Part shown: positions 1 to 10,389 of the stretch, piece after piece
Position numbering within the stretch: position 1 is the stretch's first letter
Layout: each line of letters begins with the position of its first letter
Assembly (NCBI GenBank): GCA_018340805.1
Contig: JACMZG010001870.1
Location: 21,395,745 to 21,459,744, forward strand
Source of the DNA: Microvelia longipes
Taxonomy: Eukaryota > Arthropoda > Insecta > Hemiptera > Veliidae
DNA: 64,000 bases
Direction: 5' to 3'
Position numbers and translations under genes: made by a program
Notes under the pieces: model-generated
Databases searched by the model: none
What the model was told of the DNA's origin: nothing
Seen by the model: only the letters and a program-made list of their open reading frames with translations

Positions 1-296
1 ACTCATGTAGATATTTTATCTTGTTTCATCGATCCCATGGGTTATAGTGCCAAATTCTCTCCCTACCTCTACTCAGTATGGACATCACAACCACAGTGTT
101 GTGGTCTTGCCCCCTCTCCCTGTCGTTGAATTGAATGTGGTTGTTGAGAGTTAATTTGAAACCTATTTGTACTAAAATATATCAAAAACTTCACATTTGT
201 TTCGGCCATGTTAATATACTTTTATTTTCTGCAATTATATTGATTTTCAAATTTTTGTTAAAGTTTTTAAAAAGAGTGTAAAATAAAACAGCAAAT
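1..296. other. AT-rich flank, no gene seen
   Basis: No ORF, RNA gene or repeat that I recognise. The last bases run into the left target duplication of the retroposon that follows. Confidence 0.5.
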
Positions 297-312
297 AACA
301 AATTGGAGACCG

Positions 313-383
313 AGTCCGGTAGCTCAGTGGTAGAGCGCTCGCCTTTCGACCTGGAGGTCGAGGGTTCAAATCCAGCCGGGGTA
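313..383 (+). promoter_or_regulatory. tRNA-like internal Pol III promoter (A and B boxes)
   Basis: TAGCTCAGTGGTAGAG (320-335) is a near-perfect A box and GGGTTCAAATCC (362-373) a near-perfect B box, spaced as in tRNA genes. The anticodon and T stems do not pair well, and the region has a different hairpin (CGACCT/AGGTCG). It is therefore a retroposon promoter rather than a working tRNA gene. Confidence 0.8.
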
Positions 384-819
384 GGACCTCAATATGAGGT
401 TATCCCTTGTACCGTACACTCGGGAGGTCTTGAATTCAAGGCCGGCCAACCCAGCCAAGGTTTTACGTGGTTTCCTTGGCTACTAATACGCAAATGCGGG
501 GTTGGACCTAGTTTTATCTGAGACAAGTCTAGATGCACGTTTCCGTTGTCTCCAGGTTACGAAAAGTTAATGTTCTGCGGGCTGGGGGAGATGAAGGTCG
601 GAAAGATATACTGAGTCTTTGTATGTCCGAAAACTTAGTCAGTGAAAGTGATGGCGGCGACACGAGTAACGTAAGTGACTAGGAACAAAGTGCTCGGTTC
701 TTGAAGACAGACGTCTCCTAATAGCACTGCGGAGCTTTGACTTCCAGGTCAGGGCTATAGAATGAGTTTGTACACTCTGACATCTGGGTGCTAGAGTTCT
801 TTGTCGGGTGGCGCTGGAC

Positions 820-1127
820 TGGCCAGAGCGGTGAGCCTAGCTAGAGTCTGGTGATGCTAGTGGAACTGATGAGGTTGATGAGACTGGAAGTACGAGGTCA
901 AGTGAGACTAATGTGATCAGATGAGCTAGCTAGTAAGACTAGATGAAACAAGCACACAGTGAACTAGTAGTCGGCGCTAGCCAGAGCGGTGAGCCTAGCC
1001 AGAGTCTAGCTGGTCTAGATGAACTAGGCACACTGTGAACTTGTCGCGGGCACTAGCCAGAGCAGTGAGTTTGGATAGAGTCTGGTTGGGCTGGATGAAC
1101 TAGACACACTGTGAACCGGTTACATGT
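820..1127 (+). repeat. Tandem array of about 76-bp units inside the retroposon
   Basis: GCCAGAGC(G/A)GTGAG recurs near 822, 980 and 1056, and CACA(C/G)TGTGAAC or a close variant ends the units. The last two units are 76 bp apart; the first is about twice that distance upstream, with a degenerate unit between. CTAG and CTAGCTAG steps are frequent. Confidence 0.65.
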
Positions 1128-2016
1128 GCTACCATGTACGGAGGGGGTGCTTCCTAGATGATTGGATGTGTACAAACTCAGGGGTTAATGTTGAGTGAGA
1201 TTTGAGTGAGGGGAAAACGCTAAATGACCCTACGGGTAAAAAGCGAAAAAAAAACAAAAAAAAACAAATTGGATAGTTTTTGTTGTAGTTGTACTTATTG
1301 TAAATATAAATAACATGGATATTCGGATTCGCTTTACTCGCCCTCTGACAAAGGGACTCAAAGGGTTGAGGTATCTGCTTAGTGAACAAGAGTTGGGACG
1401 TTTAAGCCTGAACGGCGACATTAAGTTTTTATAGAAAAGTGATACTTTTCATTTCAATTTTTTGTTTTGGTTTGGTAAAAGAATGTTACAAGCACTATTA
1501 GGAATCAAAATATTCTGACACGGACTGTCTGAAAGCCAGTCGAATTTCCTTTAAAATGCACGCTTCTTCACTTTACAATCCATTTCTTACTTAAATTCAT
1601 GCTTCATAACCAGAACAGAAGAAATACTACTTGATTCTCATTTTTTAGAATTTATCGAAGGAATCGTGTTAAACGTTTTTAAAACACTAAGCTCTTGAGT
1701 TCGAATGGTGTGCATTTTCAATTTGATAATGATAAATATGTGAATTTTCTGAGAAAAATCAATAAAAATGGAGAAAAAATTAGTAACAAGTAGTATTGCT
1801 ATTGGTCATGTTATGAAGCATGAATTATTAAACTTCACAGAAAATTTATTTTGTAAATAAAATTACAAAAACACATATACATGCTCATATACAGACTCTC
1901 ATCAGGCTGTGATCATTAAAACCGTCTTGGAGGTTTTAAAAACGCTTAAAACTAATATTAAAAACAAAATATCCTTTAATACCTATAATGTATAGGTATT
2001 AAATTTATTAGAGTAA

Positions 2017-2058
2017 AAATTTATTAATTTAGATCAATAGATCTAAATTAATAAATTT
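2017..2058. repeat. 42-bp palindrome (19-bp arms, 4-nt loop)
   Basis: AAATTTATTAATTTAGATC is followed by AATA and then its exact reverse complement. Further partial copies of the arm (TAGATCTA motifs) continue to about 2105. Confidence 0.8.
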
Positions 2059-2807
2059 AGATCTATTGATAAATCTAAAATAGATAGATGATAGATCTAA
2101 AAAAGATCTTTTTAATAAATTTTTATTTTTAATATTATAATTACGACAAGCCTAAAAAGAGGTCTCAAAGTCTCAAATTTAGGCAAACAATTCTTAAATG
2201 AGTCTCCCGGGACAAGAAACTCAAACGTTGTCTCCCTCAAAACTCCCCATAAACTCTTTTCCTGAAACAACAATATTTCATTATAGTTAAGACGGTTTGT
2301 TGGCTCCGACTTTTATCTTATCTAACTTTTAGATTTTAAATTAACTCGAGATAAAACATAATCAAAAATCCCTCCTCTTTTAGAAGAGGCACCGTAAATA
2401 TTAGTCTTTCAGCCAAAGGAAATACCTGTTTAATTATTAATGTTCAAAAAGTTTCATTTCGTTATTATTTCTTTTTGGTATCTCTTTAATGAAATTTGTC
2501 CTGCTTTTGTCGTTTGTCCCTAATCTCGTCTGTTGTAAACTTTTCTAAGTATATATTCAAATTTTAATTTTTATGACTTTAATTTTTCATGTCAGAATTT
2601 TAATTTTAGATTTAAATAAATGTTAGATGTAGATTCAAGATAAATGTAGATTCAAAATGTAAAAGTATTCCATTACAGTAAATGAATTTCCATATAAAAT
2701 TAGGATTTCCATATAATACTATTTTTAAATCTAAAATGTATAAAGTTAACAGTGTCATACCTTTTTTTCGAAATTATTTTCTAATAGAATACGAAGACCT
2801 AACTTCA

Positions 2808-2838
2808 AGTTAAGCCCACATACACTGTGGGCTTAACT
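2808..2838. repeat. 31-bp hairpin (13-bp arms, 5-nt loop)
   Basis: AGTTAAGCCCACA, loop TACAC, then TGTGGGCTTAACT. The arms are perfect. No neighbouring coding context suggests a function. Confidence 0.75.
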
Positions 2839-4007
2839 CTAACATAATATGACAAAGTTACTATTAGAAAGTTGAGTCACTAATGGGACAGCAAGTATAC
2901 AAGTACTTGCCTGTTGCAAGTAATATATTGATTTTGCAACTTGCTAAACTACTCAAGTACTTTAGGACTTTACTAAATATCTAATACGTACTAGATATTT
3001 GTTAAAGCAAAAAGTATAACATATGTTTAAATTTAGAGAACTTAATTTATCTTTAAGTTACCTTAAAATTTTATGAAAGGGTGCGCAGCGCATGATTACT
3101 GCAAGCTAGGTGCAATAAATGTCCAAGGGAGCTAGCTCAGAGCAAAAGTAGAGGTTACATATTTTTGTGTTTTTATGGTAAATCAAGCTGACAAATAAGG
3201 ACTTTAACCCTGGGCTCTTAACCCTTCAAACTTTTGTTGACAATTTGTTCGTAAATTCTAGAAATTTTTTGAAAATTTAAAATTGCCGCCATTTTGAGAC
3301 ACTATATTGAACTTTTCCAAAATCTGATCAGTTTCCTAATAATATTAAATATATTAAGACGTTTGTCTTATACCTAAGAAAATGCGCATCCGTACATATA
3401 TTATACGATTTGTTAGATATTCAGGTGCTGAAACGTGGAATTTACCTTAAAAAGTTTTATTTTTAGAATAGTTTCACCTTTTATTGGATATAAAGGATCA
3501 AATTGTTGAAAATAACGTATTAGGTTATTCATTAGGGTTTTTATTATTTCTAGAATAACATTGAATAAATATTATAATAATAAATCGTCCTTATCAACTC
3601 TTTTCCTAATGCCTTTGCTTTAAAAGAGGTAATACTTTTCTTTAAAGTTATTAAAAGTTCATTAACTACACGGATCGAAGCTAATATTCTTGATTACCGG
3701 GTTAATTACTCGCCTGACCTAGTTTAGGAGGCAAGTTATCATCTTAAGCTATGCTAAATATTTTGATGTCATAAAACCACATACCTCATAACGTCTATGA
3801 AGGATTTTAGTCAACTAGTTTATATATTGCCGTACTTAATATGAAAGGCAAAACATAAACTAACACTACGATAGAAGTCTAACTAATAACTAGAGTTACT
3901 CATAAATTTAATCGAATTTTATACTAGATAGTCCTTACAGTTTCAAAGCGATGTTTACTTGGATAGTCGACCTTAAACTTATATATCTTAAATAATAAAC
4001 GTCAAAT

Positions 4008-4087
4008 ACCTATATAAATGACACAATATAATTGTGCGAGTCATGTTTTGCAAAACTCGATAGTATTAAATGACACCTATATAAATG
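4008..4087 (+). mobile_element. Tiny palindromic mobile element, copy A, with 13-bp target duplication
   Basis: ACCTATATAAATG lies at both 4008-4020 and 4075-4087. The 54 bp between them hold ACACAATATAATTGTG, then TTTTGCAAAACTCG, then TAGTATTAAATGAC. The same three blocks recur at 5264-5318 and, inverted, at 56609-56661. There is no ORF and no poly(A) tail. Confidence 0.75.
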
Positions 4088-4511
4088 TTTTGAATTATGT
4101 TTGGTTGCCATTTTTATAGATATTTTTGTCAGTTTCTAACATATGAAATGTATTTGTAACATATAAGAGTAAAATTTGTAAATTAAAAAAATTAAATTTA
4201 GCATAGACTTAATATTAAGGCAGTCCCTTGATAATAAATACATTTAGACTTAAATTAACTATCTGTATAATCTGAGATACAATACTCGATATAATTCAAA
4301 TGAAATATGTTATATTGTATTAATCTCAATACACAATACAGTATATACTAATAATAAATTCACCAATAACATCTTTCTACTAATTCTTGGTAAGTGGAAC
4401 CTTATTTAGTGGAGACACGTCGTTAGTGTGTTTATTATTATAGACTGAAGCACGTTTAAGGCATGACTACCACGCTACTTCCATTCCAATGTTAACTAGA
4501 TAGTTTACATA

Positions 4512-4610
4512 TATGTCCAATAATATTATAATTATTTTATCTCCAGACGGTATATAATACGAAATTTAATGACTAGATTTAAGAGAGTAGAGAATCACTT
4601 TTCACTCCCA
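4512..4610 (+). repeat. Left direct repeat flanking the recombinase relic
   Basis: Matches 6057-6143 in the same orientation. Shared blocks include GGTATATAA(T/C)A, AATGACTAG(A/T)TTTAAG and CACTTTTCACTCC. The two copies are diverged and about 1.5 kb apart. Together they bracket the tyrosine-recombinase fragment and the hairpin array. Confidence 0.6.
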
Positions 4611-4645
4611 AGGGAGTAAAAAGTACTTTTTACTCCCTTGGGAGT
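4604..4645. repeat. Perfect 42-bp palindrome ending the left direct repeat
   Basis: A loopless palindrome centred on GTAC (4623-4626), built from ACTCCCAAGGGAGT and its partner joined by AAAAAGTACTTTTT. The ACTCCC/GGGAGT stem resembles the outer stems of the hairpin array at 5713-5935, so both probably belong to one element family. Confidence 0.85.
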
Positions 4646-5251
4646 AAAAAGTAGCAGTTGCCAACTTAACTTAATAATCGACAAAATGAATAGTATATAA
4701 TTATTTTTATTTGAAAACTAAGATACCTATAAATAAGAAGATATACAAGAATAAGATGTATAAAAAAAAGAATATAACATTAACAATCATTTTAAGTAGA
4801 ACTAGTGTACTGCTAATAATAATATAAGAATAAATAATTAAAAAAAATAAAAACTAGTTCTTTATTTAAAAGTAAAAAAATTAAGTTGGCAATCCTGATT
4901 TTTTAAAATCATTTTAAGATTTGCATACTCATTGTTTTTTTCGACAAAATATCATTAAATCAAAGTTTTTTTTAGTTTAAAACCTTAGCTTTAACTGTTT
5001 AACCTGTCTTAAACTTTTATAATTAGATCAAATATTACTTATAACTGCTCTAATATTCTACTTTAATATTTCAATTATGTCAGATAATATTGTTTGTGAT
5101 ATTGACGAACTTTTTAACAATACACCTCCTGACATTGCTACTGAAGCAAACTTGGTAAAAGAAAACTTGTTACCAACGAAATCGAAGAAGTTATATGACA
5201 AAGCAAGTAACAATTTTAAAAGTTGGTGTCATGATAATAATGTACAACAAG

Positions 5252-5330
5252 TAAGTGAAAATGTTGACACAATATAATTGTGCCGAGTTTTGCAAAACTC
5301 GGTAGTATCAAAATGATATAAGTGAAAATG
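5252..5330 (+). mobile_element. Tiny palindromic mobile element, copy B, inserted in the recombinase ORF
   Basis: TAAGTGAAAATG is present at 5252-5263 and 5319-5330. The 55-bp insert (5264-5318) has three adjacent hairpins: CACAAT-ATA-ATTGTG, the perfect 20-bp palindrome CCGAGTTTTGCAAAACTCGG, and TATCA-AAA-TGATA. Reading across one copy of the 12-bp repeat restores the expected SEN(A/V)LL order of the recombinase family. This shows that the duplication was created by insertion. Confidence 0.85.
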
Positions 5331-5435
5331 CATTGCTTGTTTATTTTAATAATGAATGAAAAACAAGCTTTAAACAAGCGTCAAGTCTGCGGTCACTGTA
5401 TTCAATGATCAAATCATCTTTGGTTTGTGAGAGAA

Positions 5436-5477
5436 ACTTTTAATATCAATAGCTGCATAGCTATTGATATTAAAAGT
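5436..5477. repeat. 42-bp hairpin inside the recombinase relic (19-bp arms, 4-nt loop)
   Basis: ACTTTTAATATCAATAGCT, loop GCAT, then the exact complement. The reading frame of the relic changes here, so the palindrome is secondary. It may be an inverted duplication produced by template switching. Confidence 0.8.
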
Positions 5478-5712
5478 GATCCCTGATATCACTAATAGTG
5501 TTATTAAAAAGAAAAAAACAAAGGTTATGTTGCAAAGAAAGCGACTGTTTTTACTAAGAATCAAGTTGAAGACTTTTTGCATAATTCATCAAACGACGAG
5601 TTTCTTATGATAAAGGTGAGATAATTTTCAGTTGAAAAATCTTGAAAAAAGAAATGAAAAAATACATTCTTACTTTATTTTCAATGTCGACGTCTGGAGA
5701 TAAAATCTTGAA

Positions 5713-5935
5713 AGCAACTTGGGAGTAAAATGCCATTATTCCCTCGCAATAATTTCCTACCTCGGCTTCGCCTCGGGAGTAAATACCTATAACTCCCTCG
5801 GCTTCGCCTCTGGAGTTAAAGAAATAAATCCCTCGGCTTCGCTTCAGGATTTAAATCCTTTGGTTCCCTCGGCTTTTGCCTCAGGAACCTACATAATGCT
5901 CAGGGGAATAATGACATTCTTTACTCCTTGGTGAA
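5713..5935 (+). repeat. Array of CTCGGCTTCGCCTC hairpins with changing outer stems
   Basis: Four successive units near 5760, 5798, 5834 and 5870 share the core CTCGGCTTCGCCTC or a close variant (the last has CTCGGCTTTTGCCTC). The outer stem differs in each unit but stays complementary: ACTCC/GGAGT, AATCC/GGATT, GGTTCC/GGAACC. A weaker unit (TTCCCTCGCAATAATTTCC) lies upstream. The 71-codon ORF through it is a by-product of the repeat. Confidence 0.7.
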
Positions 5936-6056
5936 TAAATAACTATTATTATCATAGCATCAAATAATATTAACTATATCCTCATGAATATAAATATTAT
6001 ATATTAAATTTATATAAATGTATAGATCTAATACTACTAACTATTTTATAGATATG

Positions 6057-6143
6057 GATATGTATAATAGTTTTATCTCTAGATGGTATATAACATAAAG
6101 TATAATGACTAGTTTTAAGGAGTAAACTAGCACTTTTCACTCC
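6057..6143 (+). repeat. Right direct repeat flanking the recombinase relic
   Basis: Partner of 4512-4610 in the same orientation, ending in CACTTTTCACTCC. Downstream of it the palindromic ACTCCC tail of the left copy is degenerate. Confidence 0.6.
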
Positions 6144-7472
6144 ATTAGAAATAAATGTAATTTTTTCTCCTAAAGTAAATCGTATAAAGGAAGATTTTTT
6201 CATCATCATTCTCTATGGGATAAGTGGGAATGATCAATTTTTCGATCAGTAATGACAGATTTTTTTAAAGTGTCCCTAGGAAGACTCTCCTGGGATTGGC
6301 ACTCCCAAGATTTATCCTAACCACCAATTTTTTGTTTCATGACTCAAAATCCGTATCTGACCACAAGAAATTCTTTGGAGCCATAAAAAAATGAATTTTC
6401 TGTAGTGGAACCCCTAAAATTTATAAGAGGAAATCGACCAAAAAATATAAATTAAATACATATTTATTAAATACATATGGATTAAATACATATTTGCCTC
6501 GACTTTTTTCCAAGGAGCCACCTAATTGCTTAGGGAAATAAATGACTAACTTTTTAGGGATGTAGGACACCATGGATGAAAACACAATGTGACCCAGCTG
6601 AACTGACGGTTCAGTTTTGTAGAGCATTGTGTTTTTATCTGATATCCTACGTCCGTGAGGATGCCTCCCTCAGTGAAAGCAAAACGTCGGATTCTTCATC
6701 TACATTGACGCGATCACCACCGGAAGACCTAAATCTTTAAGTAGCTTAGCTATCTTAGGACTCATCTATAACTCTTATTATTCTGGTGTCTCCTGGAATA
6801 ATGTTTGATAGGTCAAGATTATATTTTTTTTACATTTGTAAATAAATTCCTCTAAGACTTCGCTCACTTACAACTCACTTCCATAACCAGGATCTTAGTG
6901 TAGCACATAAATATTAAACTAACGTAAACTTGATATTTTTGAGCTGAAAATTTTAATCTATTTCTAGGGAAAATTTAAATGATTATTTAGTAAATAAATT
7001 ATTGAAATGAACAATACTGTCCATAAAAGATGAATTTAAACTTTAATTAGTTTTAAGAGTTCTCTTCTGATCTTATTTTTGGTTGAGAATAGGAGTATAG
7101 AATCAATCGGCTAATGGGTTTAAAGGCTCAGTGTGCCGTGAGTAAGTCCTATTAGCAAAGCTAAGCTATCTCTTGAAAGAGGCATCAAGGGATTTGCTAA
7201 GCTCGATATTTGCCCCATTTGCTGTTTTAATCTCGTGTTTTCTTATTGAGCGAGTCTATTGTTGTTATGACACGTCGAGTGTCAATATTGTCATTTGACA
7301 TGATATTTGAGTTAAAATCTGAAGTCTTTAGATTTTAGAACTTATTTAACAGTATTTAGTTTTAGAACTGAAGTCTTCTCTTTTTCTTTAATTAAAATCT
7401 GAAATAAAACAAATAAGACAAAGAAAAACATGTACTTTTACTAGCTTAATACTATATTAAGTACATATGCAC
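6144..7472. other. No gene seen; one dispersed repeat with a hairpin
   Basis: A hairpin at 6562-6650 pairs GTAGGACACC...ACACAATG with CATTGTGTTTTTATC...ATCCTAC. A related stretch (GATGAAAACACAATGCTCTG) recurs at about 37279-37298, so this is part of a dispersed repeat. Otherwise unremarkable. Confidence 0.5.
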
Positions 7473-7632
7473 AACCGGCTTTCAGCCTTGAGGCCATCTT
7501 CAGTGTCCGGTGATAGAATAAAAAGAAAGTCCGTGAGTCATACATAGACGACTATGTAATTCTAGTAAAAACTTCCCTATTGTTTCTTATTTCAACGAAC
7601 CCTGATGATGACCGCAAGGCTGAAAGCCGGTT
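7473..7632. repeat. Inverted-repeat unit with CCGGCTTTCAGCCTTG ends
   Basis: AACCGGCTTTCAGCCTTG (7473-7490) is matched by its inverted, near-perfect copy at 7615-7632. Just inside lie GGCCATCTTCAG and its counterpart CTGATGATG. I recall this CTGATGATGGCC/GAAAGCCGG motif as common in arthropod repetitive DNA. The unit is 160 bp and non-coding. Confidence 0.65.
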
Positions 7633-8604
7633 TTATATTTATACTTAAGGGTGGGTGGAACGCGAACTTAAAATGCTATCCCACGTCTCCCGTACGTAAT
7701 TTTTAAGATAGAGACGTAATTTTTTTTTAATTTAAAACTATTAAAATGCCAAAGGGTACCTAGTTTTTATTTTTTTTTATTTTTTTTTTAATCAAGCGTG
7801 TACGCGCTGGTTAAAATCAAAATTTTCATTTTGAACTTAAAATTTTAAAAATGTAATTACTAGGCCCCCTTTATCATATGACTTAGAACTCAAAACCAAA
7901 ATTTCAATAAAAAATATTAATTTATCAAGGCGTACTAAGCTGGCGAAAATAACGCGTAAAATGGGATTTTAGTTCCAGCGTTATCCGATAGATGTCAGTC
8001 ATCGGGTTTTTTAAGGTATACTCGAACTTACTGTACACGTCAGAAGCAGGAGTAGGCGGAGCTACCTTCGCCCCTTTTCAGTCGGCTAGGTCTTTCCTAT
8101 GTAAACCATAACTTAAATATTATTATATATGTCAATCAATATTACAGTTAAAAAAAATCATATGACACATATGTATATTCATAATTTACAAATGAAGACA
8201 ACAATTATTTTATTTATAGTGTTTAAAATGCTTCAATAAGTTTAGTGGTAAATATAGTTTGGATTGTAAAAGGTCACTATTAAACTATTCGTCCTACTAC
8301 ATACAATTAACAAGGCATATACAATTAAACAATACAATATATGTCAATCAATAAAATCAAAATATACATTTTGACACTAATAAGTCTTTAACACATAAAT
8401 TGAAATAGTTTTTATTAGTTTTTTACAATCAGTATTTGCGAAACATTTAATTGTTATGGAAAGCATAAATTAAAAAGATTTAAATTACTTTTATTAATAA
8501 AATATGAATAACTTTTAAGTAAATCAAAATAAAAGTTTGTATAATATAAAATATTTTGAATTTGGCTATTTCTTTCATTTTTTACGTAATTGCATTTATC
8601 ATAG
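7633..8604. other. No gene seen
   Basis: AT-rich sequence with T-runs near 7730-7790. No ORF or repeat that I can support. Confidence 0.45.
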
Positions 8605-9082
8605 CAACCAAAGCTATAGCATAGTTCACTATGTTTTTTTAGTCTTATTAGAGATTGTCATAAATTAATATTACGTGTAATTAGTGTCTTAATTGTATAT
8701 TTGGAGCAAAAAAAATGATCAATAATGTAACTATAGTAATGGGTTATATTAGGAACTCACGTTAAAATAAAATTAATCAATGACATGCTCGCAACTTTGC
8801 TATTTAGAAACCCAGCAGCGTTCCGCCCCGCCAAGTCAAGAAGAAAAGTAAAAATACCCCGCTTAGTCAAAAAACCACTTAAGCTGCCAGTGTATAATAG
8901 TATACTGTACGCAACAAAGTAGGGTTTTGTAGCGTAAAAACGGCTATAGGTACATAAATAATATAATAATATCTTTAAAGGGCGTGCCTTGTAGATCAAA
9001 AATAAATAAAAAAATCATCCAAATCGGTTTGAAAATTATATTTTGCAAACCTCCCTTCCTGCACTTTTTGTTGACGCACCTA

Positions 9083-9665
9083 CAGCCTAAACTACTGAAC
9101 GGATTTTGACATATAAGAACTTTTTGGATTCGTCTTATGCTTTTGTCCATTCCTACCTAAAATCTTAAATTCGACGTTCCTAAGCTGTACGCGGAGCGAA
9201 AAACTAAGCTAGCGAACGATAGTTTTATATGTTTATGCACCTATACAGCCTAGACTACTGAACGGATTTTGATGTGTAAAGACTTTTTAGATTTCTCTTA
9301 TGCTCGTGTGTATTCCTACCTCATTCAAATCTAAAATCGATGTTTTTACGCTTAACGCGGAGCGAAAAACTAGCCTGCAGCCAAGAGTACTGAACACATT
9401 TTGATATGTGGTGACTTTTTGAATTTGTCTTACGCTTGATAAAATCTCAAATTCAACATTCCTGTGCTAAACACGGAGCTAGAAACTTAGCTAGCGAACG
9501 CTACTTTTATTTAAGTTGACCCATCTGCACTCTTTACTAATGAATGGATTTTGGTGTTTGAGGACTTTTGGATTTTTTTATGCCTTTTTAACATTCTTAT
9601 ATCAATAAATCCCAAATTAATCAATCCTATGTTGTACGCGCCGCAGAAAACAAAGCTTGAGAGTG
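9083..9665 (+). repeat. Four diverged tandem units of about 130-165 bp
   Basis: CAGCCTA(A/G)ACTACTGAACGG begins units at 9083 and 9246, with weaker starts at 9378 and about 9528. Each unit continues with ATTTTGA...GACTTTTT...CTTATGC and ends in a CGCGGAGCGAAAAACTA-like block followed by GCTAGCGAACG in some units. I recall this motif order from dispersed non-coding repeats of insects. Confidence 0.65.
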
Positions 9666-9757
9666 GTACCTTGACACTCTTTACAGCTTTATTTACTACA
9701 CGTATTATGTTTACGTCTGTTTTTACATAAAACAGGAGCCGTACAAAAAGTCATTAA

Positions 9758-10382
9758 ATCTTACCAAAAACCGCTTATGTGGTAAAATACTCCCCTCCAA
9801 GTCTTTGGTCCAAAAAAGTAGGGAAATCAACTTTCCTGTCCCGCCAAGTCATGTCATAGGCGTTTCAAAGTGAATTTGCTAGGTTGGCAATAGTTAAGGG
9901 CCCTATTTACTTTGAGAGGCAATCATCAGCTTCTTCTCCTTCAATCATCACCTTTAGAGGTAGTGTTTGCAAGGGTATACTCTATACCCTATATATATAG
10001 GGTATAGTGCCTGATTATATTTATTCATTCATTTCTTTTGTATACGCCTGGATCTATGCAGGTTAGTAAAACTGCTGCAATTATGATAACTGCTAAAATC
10101 TGTTATGATTAATCTCCATGAAAACACCTGAATTGTTTGAATATTTCACTCGTTCACACAGCTGGTTTGCCGCCAAGGAGAAGAAGCGGGTGATTGCCTC
10201 TTAATTTAAACAGGGCCCTTAACTATTGTCAACCTAGCAGCTTTACTTTGAAACGCCTATGAGAGTCTCCACCCAATACGGACATGACTTGGTGCATGGG
10301 ACAGAAAAGGTGATTTCCCTACTTTTTTGAAACAAAGACTAGGCAGGGAATATTTTACCATATAAAGGGTTTTTGGTAAGAT
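9758..10382. mobile_element. Fold-back (MITE-like) element with long inverted arms
   Basis: The termini TCTTACCAAAAACC (left) and GGTTTTTGGTAAGA (right) are inverted copies. The arms continue inward for about 190 bp with blocks such as TAGGGAAATCA, AGGCGTTTCAAAGT and GTTAAGGGCCCT and their complements. The centre holds a smaller palindrome, TATACCC-TATATATA-GGGTATA, near 9985-10005. There is no ORF. No convincing target duplication beyond AT. Confidence 0.75.
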
Positions 10383-10389
10383 AAGTATA

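Larger units (their letters stand above)
297..1273 (+). mobile_element. tRNA-headed retroposon (long SINE-like), complete with target duplications
   Basis: An 11-bp direct repeat AACAAATTGGA occurs at 297-307 and again at 1263-1273. The 955 bp between them start with a tRNA-like Pol III promoter (313-383) and end in an A-rich tail (about 1246-1262, runs of A broken by single C). A 5' tRNA-like head, an A tail and a short target duplication are the marks of a SINE-type element moved by a LINE. The body is much richer in GC than the surroundings and has no long ORF. It is longer than a usual SINE because it holds a tandem array of about 76-bp units near its 3' end (820-1127). A non-autonomous LINE derivative with a tRNA promoter is the other reading. 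Boundaries are secure to a few bases; the family is not one I can name. Confidence 0.8.
1274..4007. other. AT-rich intergenic or intronic DNA with small palindromes
   Basis: No convincing gene. Two clear hairpins are listed separately (2017-2058, 2808-2838). The rest is low-complexity AT-rich sequence. Confidence 0.5.
5077..5617 (+). pseudogene. Crypton-like tyrosine recombinase, N-terminal core-binding part, broken
   Basis: The first 66 codons read as a continuous ORF with LLPTKSKKLYDKASNNFKSW. I recognise the pattern LLPxKSxxxYxxxxxxFxxW(C) from the N-terminal (SAM-like, DNA-core-binding) part of the Crypton-type recombinases scattered in insect genomes. After an insertion at 5264-5318 the homology resumes as SENALLVYF, then SSLRSLYSMIKSSL, and after a second break GYVAKKATVFTKNQVEDFL up to FLMIKV at about 5617. 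The order and spacing match the family. The catalytic R-H-R-Y domain is absent. Lesions are the 55-bp palindromic insertion, an in-frame TGA after YFNNE, a 42-bp palindrome at 5436-5477 with a frame change, and truncation at about 5617. Family assignment rests on remembered motif patterns; a domesticated recombinase-like gene fragment is the alternative. Confidence 0.65.

Noticed and set aside
313..383. A functional tRNA gene
   Set aside because: A and B boxes are excellent, but the acceptor, anticodon and T stems do not pair as in a tRNA, and the sequence continues into a retroposon body with its own target duplication.
820..1127. CRISPR-like spaced repeats
   Set aside because: The units are contiguous diverged tandem copies without regular unique spacers, and the genome is eukaryotic.
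10052..10072. ATGCAG|GTTAGT as a recursive site upstream of the exon
   Set aside because: There is no pyrimidine tract, the donor is weak, and the site lies within a fold-back element.
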